Part shown: one piece after another, positions 26,700-36,486 of the stretch | How positions within the stretch are numbered: position 1 is the first letter of the stretch | How the letters are laid out: each line of letters starts with the position of its first letter | Assembly: GCF_021789315.1 (NCBI RefSeq) | Contig: NZ_CP084561.1 | Span: 4,154,001 to 4,218,000, forward strand | DNA: 64,000 nt | Direction of reading: 5' to 3' | From: Arthrobacter sp. FW305-BF8 | Lineage (GTDB): Bacteria > Actinomycetota > Actinomycetes > Actinomycetales > Micrococcaceae | Notes under the pieces: model-generated | Told to the model about the DNA's origin: nothing | Database searches by the model: none | The model's input: only the letters and a program-made list of their open reading frames with translations | Position numbers and translations under genes: made by a program

Positions 26700-27434
26700 A
26701 TGCAAACTCCACAGGCGGAGCCCTCCAGAGATTCGCCCGGGTCGTTTCTGGAACGGCTTGGCCTGGCGATTGCCGACGGCACGCTCCCGCCGCGCACGGT
26801 CCTCCGGATCGATGAGCTGGAAGCCGAGCACAAGGTGGCCCGGTCAGTGGTCCGGGAAGCAACGAAAGTGCTTTGTTCCATGGGCATGCTGGAGTCCAGG
26901 CGGCGGCTCGGAACTGTTGTCCAGGAAGAAGAGTGCTGGAATCTCTACGATCCCCAGGTCATCCGGTGGCGCCTGGCCTCCCCGGGACGGCTTGACCAGC
27001 TGCGCGCGCTGAACGAACTCCGCGGCGCGATAGAACCGCAAGCGGCACGGCTCGCGGCGGGCCGCATCTCGCTGGAGGACGGCAGCGAACTCGTATCGCT
27101 TGCAGCCCGGCTGTGGGCGGCCGGGCAGGGCGACAAACAGGAGCAGTTCCTCACCCTGGACATAGAGTTTCACGCTGCGGTGCTCAGGACATCGGGCAAT
27201 CCCATGTTCTCCCAGCTGCACAACCTGGTGCGGGAAGTTCTCTCCGGCCGCACCGAACACGGCCTGGTGCCGCACCTTCCGCACCACGAGGCCCTGCAGC
27301 TGCATGTGGACGTGGCCAGCGCCATCCAGCGCGGTGAAGCCGAGGCTGCACACGCGGCCATGAGCAGGATCGTTGAGCAGTCCACCCAGGAAATGGGCGA
27401 CATCTGGTCCCGGCATCAGGGGGATCCCGCTTAA
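26700..27434 (+). CDS. GntR-family regulator, FCD (FadR) type
   Basis: The 244-residue protein has an N-terminal winged helix (LGLAIADGTLPPRTVLRIDE, EHKVARSVVREATKVL) and an FCD all-helical ligand domain with metal-ligand segments DIEFHAAVLRTSGN and HEALQLHVDVASAI. It lies divergent from the sugar-acid operon and so probably controls it, as DgoR controls dgo in E. coli. ATG 26700 follows TATGCT-TTATTT directly with no ribosome site, so a leaderless mRNA is likely. Confidence 0.88.
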   Translation: MQTPQAEPSRDSPGSFLERLGLAIADGTLPPRTVLRIDELEAEHKVARSVVREATKVLCSMGMLESRRRLGTVVQEEECWNLYDPQVIRWRLASPGRLDQLRALNELRGAIEPQAARLAAGRISLEDGSELVSLAARLWAAGQGDKQEQFLTLDIEFHAAVLRTSGNPMFSQLHNLVREVLSGRTEHGLVPHLPHHEALQLHVDVASAIQRGEAEAAHAAMSRIVEQSTQEMGDIWSRHQGDPA

Positions 27435-27443
27435 CCGCGCCGC

Positions 27444-28316
27444 TCAGTCCTCGGTGGGCGTGGTGCGGGTCGAGTGGTAGTTCCGCCAGCTGTGCTCGGG
27501 CGCGTAGCCGAGGAGCCGCTTGGCCTTGTCGATGGACAGCAGGGTTTCATGCTCGCCGAGCTCCTTCGTCACCTTCACCCGAGGGAACACCTCCGCCGCC
27601 AGGCTGGCGCTGGAGCGGCTCATGACGGTGTCCTCGTTGGCAATGATGAACGCCTCGAACCCCGGTGTGCGGTATTCCAGCGCGCGTGCCACCGCCTGCG
27701 CGCCGTCGCGCGCATCGATGTAGCCCCAGAGGTTCCACTTGCGCAGGGCCGCGTCCCGGTCAAAGGACGGAAACTCCTCGTAGTCCTCCGGATCCATGAC
27801 GTTGGAGAACCGGAGGCCAACGATGCTCAGCGCCGGGTCCCACCGCGTCATCTGGACGGCCATCTGCTCCTCCAGGTGCTTCACCAGCGAGTAGGTGCTT
27901 TCCGGCCGGGCCGGATACTCCTCGTCCACGGGGATGTAGGGAGGGTCGACGTCGAACGGCAGTCCCAGCACCGTCTCACTGGACGCGTACACGATTTTCC
28001 TGATGCCGGCCCTGCGCGCGGCCTGGAACACGTTGTAGGTGGACAGCATGTTGTTTTCGAAGGTGGCGGCGTCCGGCACCAGGCCCGGAGCCGGAATGGC
28101 ACCCAGATGGACTATCGCATCGAAGCCCTGGTGCCGGTCATCCAGGCCCATGATGACGTCAACGACCTGCCCGTAGTTGCGCAGATCCACGGCGGCGAAC
28201 TGTGGACTCCGGCTCCCCGTCCGGTCCAGGTTGAGGACGGAATGGCCGTCCTCCACAAGCCTGCGGACCACGTTCCGTCCAAGTTTTCCGCTGCCTCCCG
28301 TTACGGCAATTCTCAC
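27444..28316 (-). CDS. NAD-dependent epimerase/dehydratase family oxidoreductase
   Basis: The 290-residue extended-SDR protein has TGGSGKLGR (NAD binding, residues 6-14), a SSETV active-site region and catalytic YSLVK. It resembles sugar epimerases/uronate dehydrogenase-like proteins. The protein is convergent with the FCD regulator, 9 bp apart. By location it could oxidise an aldose or its lactone to feed the galactonate route, but that is inference. GTG start at 28316. The 289 bp upstream hold no gene. Confidence 0.82.
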   Translation of the reverse strand: MRIAVTGGSGKLGRNVVRRLVEDGHSVLNLDRTGSRSPQFAAVDLRNYGQVVDVIMGLDDRHQGFDAIVHLGAIPAPGLVPDAATFENNMLSTYNVFQAARRAGIRKIVYASSETVLGLPFDVDPPYIPVDEEYPARPESTYSLVKHLEEQMAVQMTRWDPALSIVGLRFSNVMDPEDYEEFPSFDRDAALRKWNLWGYIDARDGAQAVARALEYRTPGFEAFIIANEDTVMSRSSASLAAEVFPRVKVTKELGEHETLLSIDKAKRLLGYAPEHSWRNYHSTRTTPTED

Positions 28317-28605
28317 CGCGGCCTCCTCCTGTTCGCTGGCAGGCCCTGGTCCGGGCCGCCGTGCTCCGATGGCCGCAGCGGCTATCGCCGCCCGGCGCCT
28401 TCCCCCAGCCTAGGGCCCGCAGCTGTAACCGCTGCCATGGCTCATGAAGAACTGGTGTATATTTTCTCGGTACGGTTTAGCAGAAGGCCGTTGGATTGTT
28501 GTTCGATCCGGCACCTTGCTTGCTGCTACCGCCCCGGCCACGGGGTCCCCTGCACTGCGCGCCCGCCGGTTCGTCTTGACCTGAGCGAAACGGTACCGAA
28601 AAATC

Positions 28606-29349
28606 GTGGCCAGCGAGTCGACCGCAAAACCTGAAACCTCAATCACGGAGCACCTCAACGAGCTTGTGCTCAGCAGCTCCGACGTGGGCGAATTCCTCCA
28701 TGAACTTGCCCGGATCTCCGCCCGCAGCCTCTCCGAACCCGGCGACGAGGTCCTCTGCGGCGTGACCCTGCTGCGGCACCGCAAGGCAGCAACCGTAGCA
28801 AGCAGCAGCCCCGAGGCGCAGGCCATGGACGAGATCCAGTACGACTTCGGCGACGGCCCCTGCATGACGGCGTCGCGCGAGCAGGTCACGATCCATATCA
28901 CGGACCTGGAAAACCACGATCGCTGGAAGAGCTACGCCGAGAAGGTCGTGGGGTACGGCGTGCGCTCCATCCTCGCCATCCCGTTTGTGCTCGAGGGCGA
29001 GACCCGGGCCGCCCTGAACCTTTACTCGCACCGAAAGGGCCGCTTCGAGGGCCGGGTCCTGGAACTGGCGCAGGACTTCGTCAGCCAGACCTCAATGGCC
29101 CTCCGGCTGGCCGTCCGCTTCGCCCATTACAGCGACGCCGCGGCCAACCTCAAGGCCACGCTGGAAACCAGGACGGTAATCGACGTCGCCGTTGGCGTGA
29201 TCATGGCGCAGAACAGGTGCAGCCAGGAGGAAGCCTTCGAGCTGCTCAAAGCAGCGTCGAGCACCCGCAACATCAAGTTGCACAGCGTTGCGACGTCGAT
29301 CGTTGACTCGCTGGGCCAAGGCCCGGCGAAGACCCACTATCAAGGCTAA
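28606..29349 (+). CDS. GAF and ANTAR domain protein (copy 2)
   Basis: A 247-residue paralogue of the protein at 7541-8275: the GAF domain has DEIQYDFGDGPCMTASREQV (about 85-105), the ANTAR domain has RTVIDVAVGVIMAQNRCSQE and ends NIKLHSVATSIVDS. The two share long identical stretches around CSQE and SSTRN. It likely regulates transcript termination on RNA hairpins. The GTG start has no ribosome site nearby, so a leaderless message is possible. It is convergent with the Hsp20 gene, 6 bp apart. Confidence 0.88.
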   Translation: MASESTAKPETSITEHLNELVLSSSDVGEFLHELARISARSLSEPGDEVLCGVTLLRHRKAATVASSSPEAQAMDEIQYDFGDGPCMTASREQVTIHITDLENHDRWKSYAEKVVGYGVRSILAIPFVLEGETRAALNLYSHRKGRFEGRVLELAQDFVSQTSMALRLAVRFAHYSDAAANLKATLETRTVIDVAVGVIMAQNRCSQEEAFELLKAASSTRNIKLHSVATSIVDSLGQGPAKTHYQG

Positions 29350-29355
29350 GCCAGC

Positions 29356-29844
29356 CTAGGGGCCACCGAAACTCTGCCCTTCGGGTTCCTGACCCATGTC
29401 CCGTGAACCCCCGGTTCCGGTACCGCCAGTTCCCGCACCCCTGGAGACTCGGACCTTCCTGGCTCCGGCAGCGGGCTCCTCGGACAGCGGAACGCGAACT
29501 TCCAGAACGCCGTCGGTGTACGAGGCGCGGATGTCCTCCTGGTTCACCGGGCCGGGAAGGCTTACCGTTCGCGAAAACGTGCCGAAGCGAAATTCCGATC
29601 GGTACCCTTCCTTGTCCTTGTGCTCCGATTTTTCTTCACGGCGGACTGTGATCTGCAGCTGGCTGCCGGCGAGGGTGATGTCGACGTCATTGTCAGGATC
29701 GATGCCCGGTGCTTCGGCCTTTACCACCAAGGAACCGGCTTCCCGGTATTCCTCCACCCGGAGCCACGCGTCCATATCCCCCTCCAGGAAACGGCGGAAG
29801 GGTTCCGGGATATCCACGCCGGCCCGCCTGAATATGTTGGTCAT
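29356..29844 (-). CDS. Hsp20/alpha-crystallin family small heat-shock protein (copy 2)
   Basis: The 162-residue protein has a central alpha-crystallin domain (LVVKAEAPGIDPDNDVDITL, ASYTDGVLEVRVPLSEE) and a Gly/Thr/Gln-rich tail with no IXI motif. The N-terminus IFRRAGVDIPEPFRRFLE is typical of actinobacterial Hsp18-like proteins. AGGAGG is 7-13 bp before the ATG. Unlike copy 1 it has no HspR neighbour. Confidence 0.9.
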   Translation of the reverse strand: MTNIFRRAGVDIPEPFRRFLEGDMDAWLRVEEYREAGSLVVKAEAPGIDPDNDVDITLAGSQLQITVRREEKSEHKDKEGYRSEFRFGTFSRTVSLPGPVNQEDIRASYTDGVLEVRVPLSEEPAAGARKVRVSRGAGTGGTGTGGSRDMGQEPEGQSFGGP

Positions 29845-30223
29845 CGCTCTTACCTCCTGTCAGCTTCCGGCCCCAATGCAGGATGCGGAGGACCGGAACG
29901 GGTCCCAACACCACAAAGCTACGCTCCTGCGGAGCGCTTGTTAAGGCGCAGTAGGGGCGCGTGCCAACCGCTGCCCATGCAGCCTCCGGCCCCGCCAGCA
30001 GGACACCGATCTGGCACCGATCCTGAGATTTCCTTGGGAAAACCCGGGAAGTTTCCGGCTGCAGCTCCAGGCCGTGCGCCAATGCGCACGTTTTCGCCGC
30101 CCGGACCCCCCAGAATCCGCACGGAACCTGCTATCGAGGGGTGCGGGCACCGAGCTTTTCACAGGAGGCATGCCGCACATTGGCACCATGCAAGGGATCA
30201 GGCAGCCAAAGGAGGAGCCCCCG
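29845..30223. other. 379-bp gap between divergent genes
   Basis: No ORF with a ribosome site is visible. The left part should hold the Hsp20 promoter (minus). The AAAGGAGGAG ribosome site of the next gene is at 30208-30217. A GGAAA-...-TTTCC pair around CCCGGG lies near 30037-30056. Nothing else stands out. Confidence 0.5.
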
Positions 30224-30412
30224 GTGAAGACGCTGTTACTGCTGTGCATTCCGGTGGTCGCTTTCGCAGCACTCAACGTCTGGAACCAGGCGGTTGCGGA
30301 GCCCACGCCTCTTAAGGAACCAGGCGTAGTGGTGGCGGAGGCCTCCACATCAGCCAGTGCAGAATTCACGGCGGGAAACGAGACCATTCACGGAGGTCCT
30401 GATGGACGCTAA
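30224..30412 (+). CDS. Small exported peptide, hypothetical
   Basis: A 62-residue protein starting at GTG 30224, supported by AAAGGAGGAG 6 bp upstream; the frame is open to 30074 but without a ribosome site. Residues 1-25 form a signal peptide or membrane anchor (KTLLLLCIPVVAFAALNVW, AVA). The rest is polar. Its stop overlaps the next start by 11 bp, so the two are co-translated. No family is recognised. Confidence 0.62.
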   Translation: MKTLLLLCIPVVAFAALNVWNQAVAEPTPLKEPGVVVAEASTSASAEFTAGNETIHGGPDGR

Positions 30413-30893
30413 CACTGCCACCCCTGGCGAGCCCAATCGGCTCACCGTCCCCTCCGAACGTGGGAGCTACCCCGAGGATGCAGCGAATGAGTTGGAGGAG
30501 TTCTGCAGCGAATCGCTGAGGTCGATCGACAAGACGGTGATGCGCGCCCAGGTCATCGAACTCATCCTGGACATCCTCGCCACCACGGATGTGGAATCGG
30601 AAGCCAGGCACCGACTGCTGCAGCACCTGGCCCTGCATCCGGGGTCCCCCGAGCAGGCGCTGCTGTGCCACCTGAGCGAGAACGCCTGCCTTCCGCCGGC
30701 CGCGGGCGGCGACAGCCTGGCGGCGGACGGAGACAGTCTTCCGGCGGGCGGCTTCCTCCCGGCGGGCGCAGACTACTTCGCGGCTGGTGCGGCGGACCGG
30801 CCCACGCAAGGCAGCGGGGACTCAGGTGAAGGATCGAAGTCGAGGTGGCTCCCGGCCCCGCTGCGGAACCTGCTGCGGCGCGAAGGATGTTGA
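30402..30893 (+). CDS. Hypothetical helical protein with Gly/Ala/Asp repeats
   Basis: The 163-residue protein begins at ATG 30402 with CGGAGG 6 bp upstream. Residues 25-85 form a compact helical region (EDAANELEEFCSESLRSIDK, IELILDILATT). Residues 90-130 are degenerate repeats of a GDSLxAxG type. I do not recognise a domain. It overlaps the end of the small exported peptide gene and is convergent with the TetR gene. Confidence 0.6.
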   Translation: MDANTATPGEPNRLTVPSERGSYPEDAANELEEFCSESLRSIDKTVMRAQVIELILDILATTDVESEARHRLLQHLALHPGSPEQALLCHLSENACLPPAAGGDSLAADGDSLPAGGFLPAGADYFAAGAADRPTQGSGDSGEGSKSRWLPAPLRNLLRREGC

Positions 30894-30953
30894 CCGGCCG
30901 CTGAAGAGGGCGGGCCGCAGGACGGGCCTGGCGGCGGCCGGCCTCCGGCAGTG

Positions 30954-31568
30954 TCAGCTCCGGTGGTGCCCGATCAGCCAGCCTGCCATCTGCTGCGCCC
31001 GCTTGGAAGCGAGGAAGTCGCCTTCCGTTGCGGAGATGATGGAGCCCTTCATCAGGATGTGCCAGGAGCGCGCGAATTCGTCAGGGCGTTCGAGTCCCGC
31101 CTCCTCGGCGAGCGCCTGGATGTGCCCGCGGATTCTGGCGAGGTAACCGATGCTGGCCTCGCCAAGCGGATGATCCGGGCCCATCTCCAGGAGGACGTTG
31201 ATGAAGGTGCACGCCTCAAAATCGTCACGCTGGAACCAGTCACCGAAGACGTCAAAGATGGCCAGCAGGCGCCCTTCGGGGGTGGTCCCCCTGCGCCTCG
31301 CCTCGGAGACAATCAGGTCCACGGTCCAAACCTGGTCACGGAGTGCGAGAAAAGCCAGAACCAGTGCGTCCTTGGAGGGAAAGTGGCGGTAGAACGTGGA
31401 CTTGGCCACGCCCGACCGTTCAATCAGCTCATTGATTCCGACGTCGCGGACACCACGGTGGGAAAAAAGTTCGTAGGCGGTGGCCAGGATCCGGTCCACT
31501 GGTTCACTATGGCCGGTACGCACTCCTAGAGGAAGCAAGGCATCCCCGGTTGCATCAGGAGCACTCAT
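30954..31568 (-). CDS. TetR/AcrR family regulator
   Basis: The 204-residue protein has a TetR helix-turn-helix (ILATAYELFSHRGVRDVGIN, VAKSTFYRHFPSKDAL) and a ligand domain with DFEACTFINVLLEMG, as in YxaF/LmrA-type regulators. Two inverted repeats upstream (31581-31592 and 31599-31616) are good candidates for its operators. The divergent gene at 31725 encodes only a small protein, so autoregulation plus a distant target is likely. Inducer unknown. Confidence 0.88.
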   Translation of the reverse strand: MSAPDATGDALLPLGVRTGHSEPVDRILATAYELFSHRGVRDVGINELIERSGVAKSTFYRHFPSKDALVLAFLALRDQVWTVDLIVSEARRRGTTPEGRLLAIFDVFGDWFQRDDFEACTFINVLLEMGPDHPLGEASIGYLARIRGHIQALAEEAGLERPDEFARSWHILMKGSIISATEGDFLASKRAQQMAGWLIGHHRS

Positions 31569-31580
31569 CAGAGAATCAGT

Positions 31581-31592
31581 GTACCTTGGTAC
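31581..31592. promoter_or_regulatory. Inverted repeat GTACC-TT-GGTAC
   Basis: A 5-bp arm repeat 13 bp from the TetR start codon and 7 bp from the longer palindrome. It may be a second operator or part of the TetR promoter. Confidence 0.4.
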
Positions 31593-31598
31593 TAGTAG

Positions 31599-31616
31599 AG
31601 ACAGACCTGTCTGTCT
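31599..31616. promoter_or_regulatory. Palindromic operator AGACAGAC-CT-GTCTGTCT
   Basis: Eight-bp perfect arms around CT, 31 bp upstream of the TetR start. The shape and size match TetR-type operators, so autoregulation is inferred. Confidence 0.65.
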
Positions 31617-31724
31617 TATTGTTTTAGGAACATGACCCTTCGTCTTGGAAACCGCGTCCTGGCAACAGCGCCGGATCCCGAGCCGCGGGCGTCACTGCAA
31701 TGGGGCAGGAACAGGAGGGTACCG

Positions 31725-31955
31725 ATGGACGAAGACATGCGCGCGGTGGAAGAGGCCGTGGCGACGCTGGAATCCGCAATAGTAGAGCACGACCCCGCGG
31801 CTGCAACCCTGCAGCACGCAGTGGCGGCGGCCGTAACCCACGGCAAGCCGATCCGCGAAGTAGCCGCGGCGGCACACATGACTGCCCTGGAGGTCCTGGA
31901 CGCGGCCGACGCCGTCACGTATCCGCAGCAGGCGATGCAGCCATGGATGGCCTAG
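31725..31955 (+). CDS. Small helical hypothetical protein
   Basis: A 76-residue protein starting at ATG 31725 with GGAGG 8 bp upstream; the frame is open to 31632 but the conserved-looking helices start here. Two amphipathic helices (EAVATLESAIVEHDPAAATL and PIREVAAAAHMTALEVLDAA) resemble a small helix-turn-helix, though this is not certain. It is divergent from the TetR gene. Function unknown. Confidence 0.55.
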   Translation: MDEDMRAVEEAVATLESAIVEHDPAAATLQHAVAAAVTHGKPIREVAAAAHMTALEVLDAADAVTYPQQAMQPWMA

Positions 31956-32109
31956 TAGCTGCGCGCAAGACCTCGCGGAAACTTGATTGCATCCCGGGGT
32001 AAACCTGCGGCGAGCCTGATCTGCCCGCGCCACCCTTAAGCATCAGCCCTGGAGGAGTGATTTTCCAGGGACAGCATGCAACAAGGACCGCCAGGAAGCG
32101 GGGGGCGTC

Positions 32110-32583
32110 ATGAACCAATCAGCAACTCTCGAGGAAGTCGTCGAAGTCGGCGGTGTCATCACCGATCGCCAGCCGCTGGACTTTTACCGGCTGGGGCTCG
32201 CCGGCTGCATCGACAGGCTCACAGTCCCCCTGCGCCGCGAGGGTACCTGCGTGCACTGGGAGACTCCCCACCACGGCGTGGAGATCTCGTCCGGCTGCGC
32301 GTCGGTGCTTTACCAGTCCGCACAGGAGGCGCTGAGCAACACGTTCAGGCATGCGCACGCCACCGATGTCACTGTCCGGCTTACCGCCGTATTCCACGGC
32401 ATCCGCCTCATGGTCGCCGACAACGGCACGGGCTTCGAATCGGTTTCGCCTGCAGCGGGACACGTCAACGGCCACGGACTCAGGACCATCTCGCAGGCGG
32501 TCGATGAAGTGGGCGGGACCGTGGACATCACCTCGGCTCCGGGCACCGGCACGGCCATCACCATCACCATTCCGCTCGACTGA
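32110..32583 (+). CDS. HATPase_c-only protein (NarL-type sensor kinase fragment or orphan ATPase)
   Basis: The 157-residue protein contains the ATP-binding core of NarL/DesK-type histidine kinases: N box QEALSNTFRHAHA, G1 DNGTGF, G2 GHGLRTIS. There is no HisKA_3 phospho-acceptor domain, no membrane segment and no response-regulator neighbour. ATG 32110 has a GGGGGG purine site. It may be a stand-alone ATPase or a partner of a kinase elsewhere. The last segment GTAITITIPLD completes the fold, so it is not truncated at the end. Confidence 0.8.
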   Translation: MNQSATLEEVVEVGGVITDRQPLDFYRLGLAGCIDRLTVPLRREGTCVHWETPHHGVEISSGCASVLYQSAQEALSNTFRHAHATDVTVRLTAVFHGIRLMVADNGTGFESVSPAAGHVNGHGLRTISQAVDEVGGTVDITSAPGTGTAITITIPLD

Positions 32584-32637
32584 ACCGCAGCGCATCGCGG
32601 CACGCCTGCGTCCCGGGCCTCGCTTAGGATGCTGTAC

Positions 32638-33303
32638 ATGACCCTGCCGAACGCCGAGCCCCGCGCCGTCCGGGCTTTCGAATCCGTGGAAATCCAGCAG
32701 GCTCTGGCCGGACTACGCAGCCGGCTGAGCACTGGAAGGCGGATTCTCCTCGGTGTGGCTGGTTCCCCGGGGTCCGGAAAATCCACCTTCTCGGCCTGCC
32801 TGGCCGACGCACTCGGCCCCGAGTCCGCCCTTGTGGTGCCCATGGACGGTTTTCACCTGGGCAACGCCATTATTGACGGCACTCCCCTACGGCAGCGCAA
32901 AGGCGCGCCGGACACGTTCGACGTCGGGGGCTACCTTTCGCTCCTGCAGCGGCTTGCGCGCCGGGACGAGGACGTGGTGTATGCGCCCGACTTCCGGCGG
33001 ACAATCGATGAGCCCGTGGCCGCATCGCTGGCCATCCCGGCCGCCCTCCCCGTCATCATCACCGAGGGCAACTACCTGCTCAGCTCCGATCCCCGCTGGC
33101 AGCAGGTGCGGGCACAGTTGGATGAGGTGTGGTTCATCGACACGCCGCATGAACTGCGCCTTGCCCGGCTGGTTAAACGGCACATGTTCTATGGCATGGA
33201 CCGCGCTGCGGCCGAGGCCTGGGCAAACGGGCCGGACGCGGCCAATGCGCGCCTGATCGAAGCCACACGCTCCCGCGCCGACAGGATCATCCCCTGGTTT
33301 TAG
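32638..33303 (+). CDS. P-loop nucleoside/sugar kinase (YggC/uridine-kinase-like)
   Basis: The 221-residue protein has Walker A GSPGSGKST and the MDGFHLGNAII motif with the catalytic Asp, as in uridine-kinase/pantothenate-kinase-like P-loop kinases. A lid RLARLVKRHMFYGMD follows. The start is taken as ATG 32638 because AGGA lies 8 bp upstream; ATG 32629 overlaps that site. The substrate is unknown (families include fructose and nucleoside kinases). Its stop abuts the stop of the next, convergent gene. Confidence 0.83.
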   Translation: MTLPNAEPRAVRAFESVEIQQALAGLRSRLSTGRRILLGVAGSPGSGKSTFSACLADALGPESALVVPMDGFHLGNAIIDGTPLRQRKGAPDTFDVGGYLSLLQRLARRDEDVVYAPDFRRTIDEPVAASLAIPAALPVIITEGNYLLSSDPRWQQVRAQLDEVWFIDTPHELRLARLVKRHMFYGMDRAAAEAWANGPDAANARLIEATRSRADRIIPWF

Positions 33304-33549
33304 CTACGTGTCCTCGGCGTCCCACATGCCGGATTCGTTCGCGGCCTCTTCCGGCTTATGCTCGCTCTCCGGCGCTCCACTGCCCACGTAGCTGGCGGGC
33401 ACTGTTCCGCCCGGCTGTGTCATCTGTTCCTCACGGATGTTGCGTGCCGTACCCGCCTCGGGATGGGGCTGCTGCTGTTCGACGGCGTCCGGGTCGCCGG
33501 GGCCCCGGAGGTCGCTTGGTTCTCCCGCGTTGCGCTTGCTGTCGGTCAT
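33304..33549 (-). CDS. Small disordered hypothetical protein
   Basis: An 81-residue hydrophilic protein rich in Gly, Pro, Glu, Asp and Gln, with no hydrophobic core. ATG 33549 has GAGAGG 8 bp upstream; the frame is open to 33693 only as a shadow. Its stop codon directly touches the stop of the P-loop kinase gene on the other strand. Resembles the proteins at 16830 and 48709 in composition. Confidence 0.55.
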   Translation of the reverse strand: MTDSKRNAGEPSDLRGPGDPDAVEQQQPHPEAGTARNIREEQMTQPGGTVPASYVGSGAPESEHKPEEAANESGMWDAEDT

Positions 33550-33602
33550 ACCACTGCCTCTCACTGGGAAATGCCGGTCGCGTCCCAGTCTAGGCACCGG
33601 GC

Positions 33603-34132
33603 CTAGGATCTGCGCAGCGAGCTTGCCAGGAGCCAGAGCGTCCAGACCAGGATGAGCGCCACTCGAGCCAGCGCATGTCCTCCGCAGCCGCAAAGCGAAC
33701 GGCTTTCTCGGCTCCTTGGGCGGCAGCCCAGGCGTCCACGGAGTGCTTCAATGCCACACCGTCCACTGCCTGAAGGGCACCATAGAGGGCAAGCGCGGCG
33801 GCCGCGGCCCAGTTGCCGAGCCGTGCCGGCCAGCATGAACGCACGGGTCTGCCGCCGGCTACGGACCCCAGCACCAGCAGTCCCGCAATCAAGGCTGCCA
33901 TTCCCGCAAACTGCCGCAGGTGCACGACGATCCACAGATTGCTGCGGGCGTACTCGGCGAACGCTGCAGCGTGGTCGTTCGCATTCGCCCCTTCCGGATG
34001 CAGGGGGGCGGCGAAGGACACCACGACGCCGGCCGCGAGCAGGACCGCGGCCAGCCGCCGGGCGCTCTGGCCGCCGTCGTGATTCTGGCCGTAGTGGAGA
34101 TTTTGGCCTGCAGGAGCGTGATCCGCGTCCAT
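33603..34132 (-). pseudogene. Membrane protein gene with a likely 1-bp frameshift near its 3' end
   Basis: The frame from ATG 34132 encodes a protein with three hydrophobic helices (RRLAAVLLAAGVVVSFAAPL, FAGMAALIAGLLVLGSVAG, NWAAAAALALYGALQAVDG). At about 33657-33662 the reading changes to Arg/Ser/Trp-rich sequence and runs on to a stop at 33590. One extra base there would restore a fourth helix (LILVWTLWLLASSLRRS) with a stop at 33603. The family is not recognised. Either a sequencing error or a real lesion is possible. Confidence 0.55.
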
Positions 34133-34172
34133 GGCAGCCGCCCTTCGGGAGGAACCGTCCGATCCCTGTAGA

Positions 34173-36186
<2,014 letters not shown>

Positions 36187-36213
36187 CCCGCCGCAAAAGG
36201 AGGGGCAGCCGAT

Positions 36214-36242
36214 GGCGGCACCCGGGTGCCGCCGTCGGCCTC
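36214..36242 (+). terminator. Hairpin terminator, copy A
   Basis: GGCGGCACC-CGG-GTGCCGCC is a 9-bp stem. Positions 36214-36242 are identical over 29 bp to 37072-37100, so the same element ends the hydrolase gene and the secreted-protein gene. Confidence 0.7.
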
Positions 36243-36280
36243 GACAGGTGGCCAAAACCGTGTGAAACAACCGTTACTGG

Positions 36281-36486
36281 TTGACAGTTCCGGTAAATAA
36301 GGGTTGACACCCACTTCCGGGGGTAAAATTTGAACACCGGACCAGCAATAGTCTTGCGGGTCCGGTTACCAGGCCCACCCGGCTGCCCGGGTGGACGATC
36401 ATAAAGCGGACAGAAGTGGTTGATAGGTCTCCACGCGTCACGTGATCGGCCAGCGATGCCCGAACACACACCTCGCAGGAGAAACA
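36281..36486 (+). promoter_or_regulatory. Structured 5' leader of the secreted lysine-rich protein
   Basis: The block GGTTGACA...TTCCGG...GTAAA occurs twice (36279-36298, 36302-36328). It is followed by two hairpins: ACCGGACC/GGTCCGGT (36336-36343 with 36359-36366) and CCACCCGG/CCGGGTGG (36375-36382 with 36387-36394). About 100 further bases hold no ORF before AGGAG at 36476-36480. The stretch could contain a promoter and a cis-regulatory RNA; I cannot assign a riboswitch class. Confidence 0.4.

Noticed and set aside
36300..36486. c-di-AMP (ydaO) riboswitch
   Set aside because: Such riboswitches often precede secreted or wall genes, but I could not find the conserved core words. Kept as an unassigned leader.
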